64,000 nucleotides of DNA, taken from the NCBI GenBank assembly GCA_016790225.1, contig JAEUOZ010000039.1, positions 1 to 64,000 on the forward strand. The letters run 5' to 3'. Of this stretch, positions 36,963 through 45,589 are shown in pieces. This DNA is from Rubrivivax sp. GTDB lineage: Bacteria; Pseudomonadota; Gammaproteobacteria; Burkholderiales; Burkholderiaceae. The first letter of the stretch is position 1; every line of letters starts with the position of its first letter. A program made the translations under genes and the position numbers. The notes under the pieces are model-generated. The model saw nothing but the letters and a program-made list of their open reading frames with translations. It was not told the origin of the DNA and ran no database searches.

Positions 36963-38510
36963 TCAGTACCTGGGCAGGGCCGCCTTCTTCGGCACCGGAA
37001 TGCCCAACAGTTCAAACGAGCCCCGGCCGCTGGCGGCGGTCAGCAGGCCCAGCACGCGCCCGGGTTCCTGGCCCACCATCGGCCAGTCGAAGCGCCAGGC
37101 CCAGTTGCTGCCGCCCAGCGTGCCCGGCGTATTCATGCGGTGTTCGCTGCCCAGGCCCAGCACATCCTGCATCGGGAAGATCGCCAGATTGGCCACGGAG
37201 TTCAGCGCGGCGCGGATCATCGCCCAGTGCACGTCGTGGGCGCCACAGGCCAGGTAGGTGCCGCAGAAGCGGCGCTCGCTCTCCTTGGCGTTGTCCCACC
37301 AGCCGCGCGCGGTGTCGTTGTCGTGCGTGCCGCTGTAGACGACCACGTTGCGCTCGTAGCTGTGCGGCAGGAATTCATGCTCGCCGTCGCCGCCGAAGGC
37401 AAACTGCAGGATCTTCATGCCGGGGTAGCCCAGCGCCTGGCGCAGCTGGTGCACGTCCTCGGTGATGAAACCCAGGTCTTCGGCCACGATGGGCAGCTCG
37501 CCCAGCGCGGCGGCGATGGCATCGAACAGCGGCTGGGCCGGGCCCCTGAGCCAGCGGCCTTCCTGCGCCGTGGGGCTGCTGGACGGGATCTCCCAGTAGC
37601 CGGCAAAGCCGCGGAAGTGATCGATGCGGAAGGCATCGGCCTGGTGCAGCATGCGCCGCACGCGGGCCGTCCACCAGGCGTAGCCCTCGTCGGCCATGCG
37701 CTGCCAGCGGTACAGCGGATTGCCCCAGCGCTGGCCCATCGGGCCCAGCTCATCGGGCGGCACGCCGGCCACGACCGTCGGCTGGAACTGGTCGTCCAGC
37801 TCGTACAGATCGGGGCGTGACCAGCAATCCGCGCTGTGGTGCGCGATGAAGATCGGCAGATCGCCCATGATGTGGATGCCGCGCGCATTGCAGTACTGCT
37901 TGAGCGCCACGCACTGCGTGTCGAAGCACCACTGCACGAAGCACCAGAACTGCATCTCGCGTGCGTGCAGCTGGCGCGCCGCAAGCAGTGCCTTGGGCTC
38001 GCGGCGCGCCAGCGCCGGATCCCAATCCCACCAGGCGCGGCCGTCATGCGCGGTTTCCAGCGCCATGAACATCGCGTAGTCGTCCAGCCAGCTGGCTTCG
38101 CGCTCGCACCAGGCTTCGAACGCGGCACGCTCGGCCGCATCGGCGCGGGCTTCGAAGCCGGCCGCCGCGGCACGCAGCTGCAGCAGTCGCCAGGGCACGA
38201 CACGGGCAAAGTTCGCTCGCCGGGCCTCGAAGCCGTCCTCGGGCAGCTGCGGCTCGGTGAGCCAGCCGCGGGCCACCAGCGGCTCCAGCGCCACCATCAG
38301 CGGGCTGCCGGCAAAGGCGCTGACGCTCTGGTAGGGCGAGTCTCCCGGCCCGATGGGCGTGGTGGGCAGCCATTGCCAGATCCGCTGGCCGCAGGACTGC
38401 AGCCAATCGGCAAAGTGATAGGCGGCCGGGCCGAAGTCACCGATGCCGTGCGGCCCGGGCAGGGAACTGATGTGCAGCAGCACGCCGGCGGCGCGTTGGT
38501 GGAGGTTCAT
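36963..38510 (-). CDS. malQ: 4-alpha-glucanotransferase (amylomaltase) MalQ
   Basis: MalQ is the cytoplasmic GH77 enzyme that transfers maltodextrin chains between acceptors and releases glucose. The 515-residue product starts with the family pattern RAAGVLLHISSLPGPHGIGD. The catalytic residues are present: D297 in FRIDHFRGFAGYWEIP, E344 in VAEDLGFIT and D397 in GTHDNDT. Length is normal for the shorter bacterial type. The ATG at 38510 fits this N-terminus and has GGATCGAG before it, although the frame is open upstream through glgX. It is the last gene of the glgB-glgX-malQ unit. Confidence 0.95.
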   Translation of the reverse strand: MNLHQRAAGVLLHISSLPGPHGIGDFGPAAYHFADWLQSCGQRIWQWLPTTPIGPGDSPYQSVSAFAGSPLMVALEPLVARGWLTEPQLPEDGFEARRANFARVVPWRLLQLRAAAAGFEARADAAERAAFEAWCEREASWLDDYAMFMALETAHDGRAWWDWDPALARREPKALLAARQLHAREMQFWCFVQWCFDTQCVALKQYCNARGIHIMGDLPIFIAHHSADCWSRPDLYELDDQFQPTVVAGVPPDELGPMGQRWGNPLYRWQRMADEGYAWWTARVRRMLHQADAFRIDHFRGFAGYWEIPSSSPTAQEGRWLRGPAQPLFDAIAAALGELPIVAEDLGFITEDVHQLRQALGYPGMKILQFAFGGDGEHEFLPHSYERNVVVYSGTHDNDTARGWWDNAKESERRFCGTYLACGAHDVHWAMIRAALNSVANLAIFPMQDVLGLGSEHRMNTPGTLGGSNWAWRFDWPMVGQEPGRVLGLLTAASGRGSFELLGIPVPKKAALPRY

Positions 38511-38617
38511 GGGTCTCGATCCGTTGAAGTGGGCCGTCAGAGAAATGTCGGGCAGGAGGCCAGGGCTGCAGGGCAAAGGGTGCCAGGGGTGCCAGGGGTA
38601 CCGGGAACGGGCCGGGC

Positions 38618-40744
38618 TCAGGCCGCCGCGGCGGCGGGTGTGCCGGCGCGCAGCACGGCCAGGCCGTGCGGGCCCAGCAGGAAGGGGCTCTCCACGGCCG
38701 TGCCCGGTGTTGCGAGCTGCGTGCTGTCCAGCGCCACGCTCCACAGGCGCCCTGCGCCGGCAGGCAAGACGAAGCGCTGCGCCACCGGCAGCGGGTTGAA
38801 GGCGATGAAGAGCACACGGCTGCCGGCATTCAGGCGCACGAGTTCGTCGCTGGTGGGCGCCTCGATGCGGCAGGCCAGCGCACCGGGCGTGCCCTGCTGC
38901 CATTCGGCCACGCTGAGCTCGCGGCCTTCGGGTGCGGTCCAGCGCATCAGCGGCTCGATCAGCGGCATGGCGTGGGCGCTGGCCGGGCGGAACCACAGCG
39001 GATGGCGCAGCAGCGGTTCGGCGCGGCGCAGGGCGGTGAGCTCGGCCACGAAGGCGGCAAAGCCATGGTCGGCGCGCGCCCAGTCGAGCCAGCCGGTGGG
39101 ATTGTCCTGGTTCCAGGCGTTGTTGTTGCCCTGCTGGCTGTTGAGGATCTCGTCGCCGGCGTTGAGCATGGGCGTGCCCTGGGCCAGCAGCAGCGTGGCC
39201 ATCAGCGATCGCCGCACGCGTGCGCGCCGCTCCAGCACGGCTGCGTCGGTACTGGGCCCTTCGCTGCCCAGGTTGTGGCAGGCCTCGTTGTCGCGGCCGT
39301 CGGCGTTGTTCTCGCCGTTGGCGTGGTTGCGCTTGCCGGAGTAACTGGTGAAATCCGCCAACGTGAAGCCGTCGTGCGCGGCGATGAAGTTCACGCTTGC
39401 CGTGGGCTTGCGCTGGCGGTGGTGGAAGAGGTCATCGGAGGCCGCGAAGCGCCGCGCAAAGTCCCCCCGGCTGGCGGGCAGCCCCAGCCAGAAGTGGCGC
39501 ACGGTGTCGCGGAACCGGTCGTTCCACTCCAGCCAGCGGGTGGGGAACTGCCCCACGCGGTAGCCGTCAGGCCCGCTGTCCCAGGCCTCGGCGATCAGCC
39601 GCGTGCGCGTCAGCACCGGATCCTGCGCAGCGGCGCCAAAGATCGGCGCGCGCGGGTCGAAGTGGGTCTGCATGCGCCCGATCACCGGCGCCAGATCGAA
39701 GCGGAAGCCATCGACGCCCATCTCCTTGGCCCACCAGCGCAGCGAATCCAGCACGAACTGCGTCACGCGCGGGTGCGCCACGTTCAGCGTATTGCCGCAA
39801 CCCGTCCAGTTGAGGCTGCGCCCGCTGCCGGGCTCCAGCCGGTACCAGCTGGCCTGATCCAGGCCGCGAAAGCTCAGCGAGGCGCCGCGCTCGTCACCTT
39901 CGGCCGTGTGGTTGTAGACCACGTCCAGCAGCACCTCGATGCCGTGGTGGTGCAGCGTGGCCACCATGCGGCGGAACTCCTCGTTGATCGACGAGGGGTC
40001 GTGCGGATGCAGCGCAAAGCGCGGATCGGGGCAGAAGAAGCCCAGCGTGTTGTAGCCCCAGTGGTTGATCAGGCCCTTGGGGCCGAGAAAGGGCTCGTCC
40101 AGGTGGTAGTGCACCGGCAGCAACTCGATCGCCGTGACGCCCAGTCGCTTGAAGTGGGCGATGGCCGCCGGGTGCGCCAGCGCCGAATAGGTGCCGCGCA
40201 GCACGGGCGGGATGTCAGGGTGCTGTGCCGAGAAGCTCTTGACGTGCAGCTCGTAGATGACCAGATCGCGCTCGGCGTGGCGCGGAGCCTTGAGCCAGCC
40301 CGCCGAGGTCTGCGGCGGCGGCGCCACGCGCGCCTTCAGGGCCCAGGCGGCGTTGTCGCGCTCGTCGGGGCGGCCCTCGGCCGTGGCGGCCTGATGTTCA
40401 GGGCGCCACTCATGGCGGCCGAGGATCTCCCGCGCGCAGGGGTCCAGCAGCAGCTTGTGCGGGTTGAAGCGGTGGCCGGCACGCGGCTCCCAGGGGCCGT
40501 GCGCGCGCAGCCCGTAGACCAGGCCGGGCCCGGCACCGGGCAGAAAGCCGTGCCAGATGCCGTCCAGCGGGCCGTGCAGCGGCCAGCGGTGCAGCTCGCG
40601 CTGGCCTTCGGCGTCGAAGACGCACCACTCGATGCGCGTGGCGTGTTCGGAGAATACGGCGATATTGACGCCGCCGTCGCGTGCCAGCGTTCCCAGCGGG
40701 GCATCGCGGCCTTCCTGCAGAGAGGTCGGGGGTCCAGGGATCAT
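38618..40744 (-). CDS. glgX: Glycogen debranching enzyme GlgX
   Basis: GlgX hydrolyses alpha-1,6 branches of limit dextrins left after phosphorolysis, in the cytoplasm. The 708-residue product has an N-terminal CBM48 domain (GGVNIAVFSEHATRIEWCVF) and the GH13_11 barrel. Region I is LLDVVYNHT near 272, the nucleophile D350 is in GFRFDLAP, the acid/base E386 is in LIAEAWD and D458 is in AAHDGF. YSGKRNHANGENNADGRDN is a typical GlgX/TreX segment. It lies four bases after glgB and about 100 before malQ, in one unit. In this locus it probably acts on imported branched maltodextrins as well as glycogen. Confidence 0.94.
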   Translation of the reverse strand: MIPGPPTSLQEGRDAPLGTLARDGGVNIAVFSEHATRIEWCVFDAEGQRELHRWPLHGPLDGIWHGFLPGAGPGLVYGLRAHGPWEPRAGHRFNPHKLLLDPCAREILGRHEWRPEHQAATAEGRPDERDNAAWALKARVAPPPQTSAGWLKAPRHAERDLVIYELHVKSFSAQHPDIPPVLRGTYSALAHPAAIAHFKRLGVTAIELLPVHYHLDEPFLGPKGLINHWGYNTLGFFCPDPRFALHPHDPSSINEEFRRMVATLHHHGIEVLLDVVYNHTAEGDERGASLSFRGLDQASWYRLEPGSGRSLNWTGCGNTLNVAHPRVTQFVLDSLRWWAKEMGVDGFRFDLAPVIGRMQTHFDPRAPIFGAAAQDPVLTRTRLIAEAWDSGPDGYRVGQFPTRWLEWNDRFRDTVRHFWLGLPASRGDFARRFAASDDLFHHRQRKPTASVNFIAAHDGFTLADFTSYSGKRNHANGENNADGRDNEACHNLGSEGPSTDAAVLERRARVRRSLMATLLLAQGTPMLNAGDEILNSQQGNNNAWNQDNPTGWLDWARADHGFAAFVAELTALRRAEPLLRHPLWFRPASAHAMPLIEPLMRWTAPEGRELSVAEWQQGTPGALACRIEAPTSDELVRLNAGSRVLFIAFNPLPVAQRFVLPAGAGRLWSVALDSTQLATPGTAVESPFLLGPHGLAVLRAGTPAAAAA

Positions 40745-40748
40745 GGTC

Positions 40749-42974
40749 TCAGGCGGGCACCAGGAACAGCGTGGCCAGCGGCGGCAGGTTCAGCACCAGG
40801 CTGGCTGCATGGCCCTGCGCCGGCAGGGGCTCGGCGATCAGCAGGGCCTCGCCGTTGCCGAGGTTGCTGCCGCCATAGAAGGCGGAGTCGGAATTCAGGG
40901 CTTCGCGCCAGGCCGCGCCGGGCTGGCCCTCGGGCGCCGGCAGGCCCAGGCGGAAGCCTTCGCGCGGCACGGGCGTGAAGTTGCACACCACGATCACGCT
41001 GCGGCCTTCGCCATCGCGTCGCACCCAGCTGAGGATCGACTGCTCCCGGTCCTGCGCATCGATCCACTGGAAACCGGCGCCGTCGCTGTCCAGCCGGTGC
41101 AGCGCCGCGTGGGCGCGGTAGAGCTGGTTCAGGTCGCGCACCCAGCGCTGGATGCCGGCATGGCGCTCGTCCTGCAGCTGGCCCCAGGGCAGCTCGACAT
41201 CGTGGTTCCACTCCTGCGGCTGGCCCCATTCCTGGCCCATGAAGAGCAGCTTCTTGCCCGGGTGGCCCCACATGAAGCCGTAGTAGGCGCGCAGGTTGGC
41301 GCGCGCCTGCCAATCGTCGCCCGGCATGCGGCCCAGCAGCGAGCCCTTGCCATGCACGACCTCGTCGTGGCTGAGCGGCAGCACGAAGTTCTCGCTGAAC
41401 GCATACACCAGGCCGAAGGTCATCAGGTCATGGTGCCAGCGGCGGTGGACCGGATCCTCCTTCATGTAGCGCAGCGTGTCGTTCATCCAGCCCATGTTCC
41501 ATTTGTAGTGGAATCCCAGGCCGCCGGCATAGGTGGGGGCGCTGACGCCCGGGAAGGCGGTGGATTCCTCCGCCAGGGTGACGGCGCCCGGGCACTGGCT
41601 GCCGATGATTTCATTCGTTCGCTTCAGCAGCGCGATGGCCTCCAGGTTCTCGCGTCCGCCGTGCACGTTGGGGATCCACTGGCCATCGCTGCGCGAGTAG
41701 TCGCGGTAGAGCATGGAGGCCACCGCGTCCACGCGCAGGCCGTCCGCGCCACCGCACTCCACCCAGTACAGCGCGCTGCCGGTGAGGAAGTTCTGCACCT
41801 CGCGCCGGCCGAAGTTGTAGATCAGCGTGTTCCAGTCGCGGTGGAAGCCTTCCTTCGGATCCGCATACTCGTAAAGCGCCGTGCCGTCGAACTGCGCCAG
41901 GCCATGCGCATCGGAAGGAAAGTGTGCCGGCACCCAATCGAGGATCAGGCCCAGCCCGGCCTCGTGGCAGGCCTGCACGAAGCGCGCGAAGCCCTCGGGC
42001 GGGCCAAAGCGGGAGGTCGGTGCATACAGACCCAGCGCCTGGTAGCCCCAGGAGCCGTCGAACGGGTGTTCGGTGATCGGCAGCAGTTCCAGGTGCGTGA
42101 AGCCCAGATCGGCCGCATAACGCGGCAACGCAGCGGCGAGATCGTCCCAGCTGTGGAAGCGGCCATCCGGGTGGCGGCGCCAGGAGCCCAGGTGCACTTC
42201 GTAGATGGAGACCGGCGCGGTGCGCGCGTTGGCTTGCGCACGGCCCGCGGGCAGCGTGCGCCTCGGCGGCAGCGGGGCGGTCACGAGGCTCGCGTTGTCG
42301 GGCCGCATCTGCGCGCCGCGCGCATAAGGATCGCACTTCAGCGCCAGCAGCTCGCCGGCATGGGTGCGGATCTCGTACTTGTAGGCGTCGCCCGGTACCA
42401 CGCCGGGCACGAAGAGCTCCCACAGGCCCGAGGCCCCGCGCGAGCGCATCGGGTGGCGTCGGCCGTCCCAGCCGTTGAAGCTGCCCACCACGCTCACGCG
42501 CGCCGCATTGGGTGCCCAGACCGCAAAGCGCACGCCGTCGATCGCGTACTCCGCCTCGCCCAGCGTCAGCGGGTGTGCGCCCAGGGCCTCGAAGGGCCGC
42601 AGGTGCGTGCCTTCGGCCAGCAGGTGCAGATCCAGATCGCCGATCAGCGGGCCGTAGCGGTAGGGATCTCCGGTGACGCTGCGATGGCCATCGTCCCAGA
42701 GGATGCGCAGCCGGTAATCGAAGGGCTTGCGCCGCCGCGGCAGCAGGGCCTCGAAGAGCGGCGTTCCCTCCCGCGGCAGCATCTGCGCCACCTTGCGCCC
42801 GCTGCGGGTGTCGTGCAGCACGACCTGCGAAGCCTGCGGCAGCAGGGTGCGCACCCAGAGGTAGCCCTCGGCGTCGGCGTGCATGCCCAGCACCGAGAAA
42901 GGATCGGGGTGGGCGCCCTGCAGGAGCAGGTCCAGGTCGGTGTCGGCGAGCATCGGTGCTGCAAAGAGAGGCAC
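40749..42974 (-). CDS. glgB: 1,4-alpha-glucan branching enzyme GlgB
   Basis: GlgB makes alpha-1,6 branches in glycogen. The 741-residue product has two N-terminal carbohydrate-binding-like domains (HPDPFSVLGMHADAEGYLW and VRFAVWAPNAARVSVVGSFN). The GH13_9 barrel has D416 in DGLRVDAVASMLY, E469 in TLAEEST and LSHDEVVHGKGS. Length is normal for the long type with the extra N-domain. The listed start is GTG with AGGG before it; an ATG at 42953 is an alternative. It heads the leftward unit and is controlled from the region shared with malK, with an operator palindrome 19 bases before the start. No glgA, glgC or glgP gene is in the window. Confidence 0.95.
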   Translation of the reverse strand: MPLFAAPMLADTDLDLLLQGAHPDPFSVLGMHADAEGYLWVRTLLPQASQVVLHDTRSGRKVAQMLPREGTPLFEALLPRRRKPFDYRLRILWDDGHRSVTGDPYRYGPLIGDLDLHLLAEGTHLRPFEALGAHPLTLGEAEYAIDGVRFAVWAPNAARVSVVGSFNGWDGRRHPMRSRGASGLWELFVPGVVPGDAYKYEIRTHAGELLALKCDPYARGAQMRPDNASLVTAPLPPRRTLPAGRAQANARTAPVSIYEVHLGSWRRHPDGRFHSWDDLAAALPRYAADLGFTHLELLPITEHPFDGSWGYQALGLYAPTSRFGPPEGFARFVQACHEAGLGLILDWVPAHFPSDAHGLAQFDGTALYEYADPKEGFHRDWNTLIYNFGRREVQNFLTGSALYWVECGGADGLRVDAVASMLYRDYSRSDGQWIPNVHGGRENLEAIALLKRTNEIIGSQCPGAVTLAEESTAFPGVSAPTYAGGLGFHYKWNMGWMNDTLRYMKEDPVHRRWHHDLMTFGLVYAFSENFVLPLSHDEVVHGKGSLLGRMPGDDWQARANLRAYYGFMWGHPGKKLLFMGQEWGQPQEWNHDVELPWGQLQDERHAGIQRWVRDLNQLYRAHAALHRLDSDGAGFQWIDAQDREQSILSWVRRDGEGRSVIVVCNFTPVPREGFRLGLPAPEGQPGAAWREALNSDSAFYGGSNLGNGEALLIAEPLPAQGHAASLVLNLPPLATLFLVPA

Positions 42975-42992
42975 CCGAAAGAGCCCTGATCG

Positions 42993-43007
42993 CGTAGTTT
43001 TGCTACA
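42993..43007. promoter_or_regulatory. Maltodextrin-gene operator before glgB
   Basis: CGTAGTTTTGCTACA is the reverse complement of the operator before the lipoprotein amylase with one changed base. It lies 19 bases before the glgB start. Two near-identical 15-base palindromes 30 kb apart, each just before an alpha-glucan gene, are unlikely by chance. Confidence 0.7.
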
Positions 43008-43010
43008 TCC

Positions 43011-43026
43011 AATCAGCCAGCTGATT
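43011..43026. promoter_or_regulatory. Second palindrome in the glgB-malK control region
   Basis: AATCAGC, CA, GCTGATT is a perfect inverted repeat next to the glgB operator. It may bind another regulator or be part of the same protein-DNA complex. A further imperfect palindrome, TTGAC-N6-GTCAA, is at 43059-43074. Confidence 0.4.
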
Positions 43027-43080
43027 CTCTAAGTGCTTGTTTTTAATGATCCTGTGGGTTGACACCCGGGTCAATCGGCA

Positions 43081-43116
43081 TTGTTTTGGGGCATTGTGCC
43101 TTGTATATTCTCTACA
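43081..43116 (+). promoter_or_regulatory. malK promoter with operator over the -10 element
   Basis: TTGTTT (43081-43086) and TATATT (43104-43109) are spaced by 17 bases and are good -35 and -10 elements in otherwise GC-rich DNA. TGTATATTCTCTACA (43102-43116) covers the -10 element and has the TGTA-N7-TACA form of the other operators. Binding there would block RNA polymerase, which fits repression in the absence of maltodextrins. The leader to the malK start is about 60 bases. Confidence 0.6.
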
Positions 43117-43177
43117 ACAAGGCATCCGGTGGTCCAGATGTCGGGCTGCCTTCGGGCGGGCGTGCAAGGGGTGAGCC

Positions 43178-44299
43178 GTGGCGGGTGTGCTGCTGAAAGA
43201 TGTCCAGAAGGCCTATGGCGAGGTGCGGGTGCTGCACGACATCAACCTGGACGTGCGCGACGGCGAGTTCATGGTCTTCGTCGGGCCTTCCGGTTGTGGC
43301 AAGAGCACGCTGCTGCGCACGATAGCGGGCCTGGAAGACATCACCGGCGGTGAGCTTTCCATCGGCGGCCGTGTGGTCAATGACGTGCCGCCGGCTGACC
43401 GTGGCATCGCCATGGTCTTCCAGAGCTACGCCCTGTACCCGCACATGAACCTGTTCGAGAACATGGCCTTCGGTCTGGAACTCGCCAAGGTGCCCAGGAA
43501 GGAGATCGAGTCCGCCGTGCAGCAGGCCGCGCGCATCCTGCACATCGATCACCTGCTGCAGCGCAAGCCCAAGGATCTGTCCGGCGGCCAGCGCCAGCGT
43601 GTGGCCATCGGCCGCGCCATCGTGCGCAAGCCCGAGGTCTTCCTGTTCGACGAGCCCCTGTCCAACCTGGATGCCGCGCTGCGCATGAGCATGCGCTACG
43701 AATTTGCCAAGCTGCACCAGGAGTTGAAGACCACGATGATCTACGTGACGCACGATCAGGTGGAGGCCATGACCCTGGCCGACCGCATCGTCGTGCTGAA
43801 GTCCGGCCGCATCGAGCAGATCGGCGCGCCGCTGGAGCTGTACGAGCAGCCGGCCAACCTCTTCGTGGCCGGCTTCATCGGCTCGCCGCGCATGAACTTC
43901 ATCCAGGCCGAGCTGGTTTCGGCCAGCCCCGAAGAGGCGGTGGTGCGCCTGGGCAGCGGCGCGCTGTGGCACTGCCGCGTGGATGCCAGCCGCGCCCAGC
44001 CTGGCGACAAGCTCAGCCTGGGCGTGCGCCCCGAGCAGCTCGCCGCCGCGGCGGGCACGGGCCCCAACACGCTGCAGGCGCGCGTGAGCTTCATCGATCG
44101 CCTGGGCGGCAACTGCTACGTGTATTTCGACTTTCCCGGCGCCGAGCTGTCGCTGACGGCCGAGTGGCGCGGCAACCCGGCGCTGCACAGCGGCGACACG
44201 GTGACGCTGGCCGCCGATGCCGAGCAGTGCCATCTGTTCGATGCGCAGGGCCTGGCCTTCCGACGCCAGGCGCCCGCCGCCCAGCAGCAGGCCGCCTGA
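43178..44299 (+). CDS. malK: Maltodextrin ABC transporter ATP-binding protein MalK
   Basis: This 373-residue ATPase of the MalK/UgpC/MsmX family drives sugar import. It has Walker A GPSGCGKST near 38, Q-loop VFQSYALYPHMNLFENMAFG, signature LSGGQRQR near 135, Walker B FLFDEPLSNLDA and H-loop VTHDQVEAM. The C-terminal regulatory (TOBE) domain includes GFIGSPRMNFI and LGVRPEQL. The start is GTG with AAGGGGTGAG before it. MalE starts on the last base of its stop codon. It is the first gene of the rightward operon, an unusual but known order. Confidence 0.94.
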   Translation: MAGVLLKDVQKAYGEVRVLHDINLDVRDGEFMVFVGPSGCGKSTLLRTIAGLEDITGGELSIGGRVVNDVPPADRGIAMVFQSYALYPHMNLFENMAFGLELAKVPRKEIESAVQQAARILHIDHLLQRKPKDLSGGQRQRVAIGRAIVRKPEVFLFDEPLSNLDAALRMSMRYEFAKLHQELKTTMIYVTHDQVEAMTLADRIVVLKSGRIEQIGAPLELYEQPANLFVAGFIGSPRMNFIQAELVSASPEEAVVRLGSGALWHCRVDASRAQPGDKLSLGVRPEQLAAAAGTGPNTLQARVSFIDRLGGNCYVYFDFPGAELSLTAEWRGNPALHSGDTVTLAADAEQCHLFDAQGLAFRRQAPAAQQQAA

Positions 44300-45540
44300 T
44301 GCGCCGGCCGGTACCCCCGCTTCGGGCGGCACGCTGCCGGGCCGCCGTGCTGGCCGCGCTGACGGCGCTGGCGGCGGCAGCAGCCTCGCTGCCCGCACCG
44401 GCCAGCGCGCAGGGCAAGGCCGCATCGGCGCCGCGCCTGCTGGTGTGGATCAATGGTGACAAGGGCTACAACGGCCTGCAGAAGGTGGGCGATGCCTTCA
44501 CGGCGCTGTCCGGCGTGCCGGTGGTCGTGCAGCACCCCGAGGGCGCACCGGACAAGTTCCAGGCGGCCGCCGGTGCCGGCAAGGGGCCGGACATCTTCTG
44601 CTGGCCGCACGACCGCGTGGGCGAATGGGCCAAGAGCGGCCTGATCGTGCCCGCCCGGCCACCCCAGCGGGTGCGCGAGGCCATCGAGCCCGCTGCCTGG
44701 GAAGCCTTCACCTGGAAGGGCCAGGTCTGGGGTTACCCGCTGGCGTTCGAGGCCATCGGCCTGATCGTGAACAAGGCGCTGGTGCAGACGCCGCCGGCCA
44801 CCTTCGACGAGGTCATTGCGCTGGACAAGACGCTCTCGGCGCAGGGCAGGAAGGCCATTCTGTGGGGCCACAGCCAGACCTTCTTCTCCTGGCCGCTGCT
44901 GGCCGGGGCTGGCGGCCTGATCTTCGAGCGCGATGCGCAGGGCAACCCGGATCCCGCCCGAACCGGCGTCAACAACGCCGGCGCCTTGCGCGGTGCCGAG
45001 ATGCTGGCGCGTCTGATCCGGGACGGCGTGATGCCTTCGGGGGCCAAGTACTCCGACATGGAGAGCCAGTTCGCCGCCGGCAAGGTGGCGATGATGATCA
45101 ACGGCCCCTGGGCCTGGGACAACGCGCGCAAGGCGAAGATCGATTTCGCCGTGGCGCCGATTCCCGGCCTGGTGGCGGGCCAGCCTTCCCGGCCCTTCGT
45201 GGGCGTGCTGGGCTGCATGATCACCGCACCCTCGCGCTACAAGGACATCGCACGCGAGTTCATCGAGAACCACCTGCTGAAGCTGGACAGCCTGAAGACC
45301 ATCAGCGCGGATGTGCCGCTGGGCACGCCGGCCGACAAGGCCTACTTCCGGGAGCTGTCTTCGGATCCGCTGATCGTCGCCACGATGGCCAACGTGCGAA
45401 ACGGTGTGCCGATTCCCAACATCCCCGAGATGGGCCGCGTGTGGCCGGCCATGGACGCTGCGCTGGAGGCCATCACCCAGGGCCGCCAGACGCCCAAGGC
45501 CGCGCTGGACGGTGCCGCCGCGCGCGTGCTGACACGCTGA
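44299..45540 (+). CDS. malE: Maltodextrin-binding protein MalE
   Basis: The 413-residue periplasmic protein captures maltodextrins for MalFGK. A signal peptide (about 1-37, ending SLPAPASAQ) precedes a MalE-type binding fold: LLVWINGDKGYNGLQKVGDA, GPDIFCWPHDRVGEWAKSGL and the VAMMINGPWAWDN segment. The PDIFxWxHDRxGxWA pattern is specific to the MalE subgroup. The ATG overlaps the malK stop by one base. Length is close to E. coli MalE. Confidence 0.94.
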   Translation: MRRPVPPLRAARCRAAVLAALTALAAAAASLPAPASAQGKAASAPRLLVWINGDKGYNGLQKVGDAFTALSGVPVVVQHPEGAPDKFQAAAGAGKGPDIFCWPHDRVGEWAKSGLIVPARPPQRVREAIEPAAWEAFTWKGQVWGYPLAFEAIGLIVNKALVQTPPATFDEVIALDKTLSAQGRKAILWGHSQTFFSWPLLAGAGGLIFERDAQGNPDPARTGVNNAGALRGAEMLARLIRDGVMPSGAKYSDMESQFAAGKVAMMINGPWAWDNARKAKIDFAVAPIPGLVAGQPSRPFVGVLGCMITAPSRYKDIAREFIENHLLKLDSLKTISADVPLGTPADKAYFRELSSDPLIVATMANVRNGVPIPNIPEMGRVWPAMDAALEAITQGRQTPKAALDGAAARVLTR

Positions 45541-45589
45541 GCCGCCTGCCGCGCCCCGCACGCCACCTCATGAGCCGCCAGGAACCCGC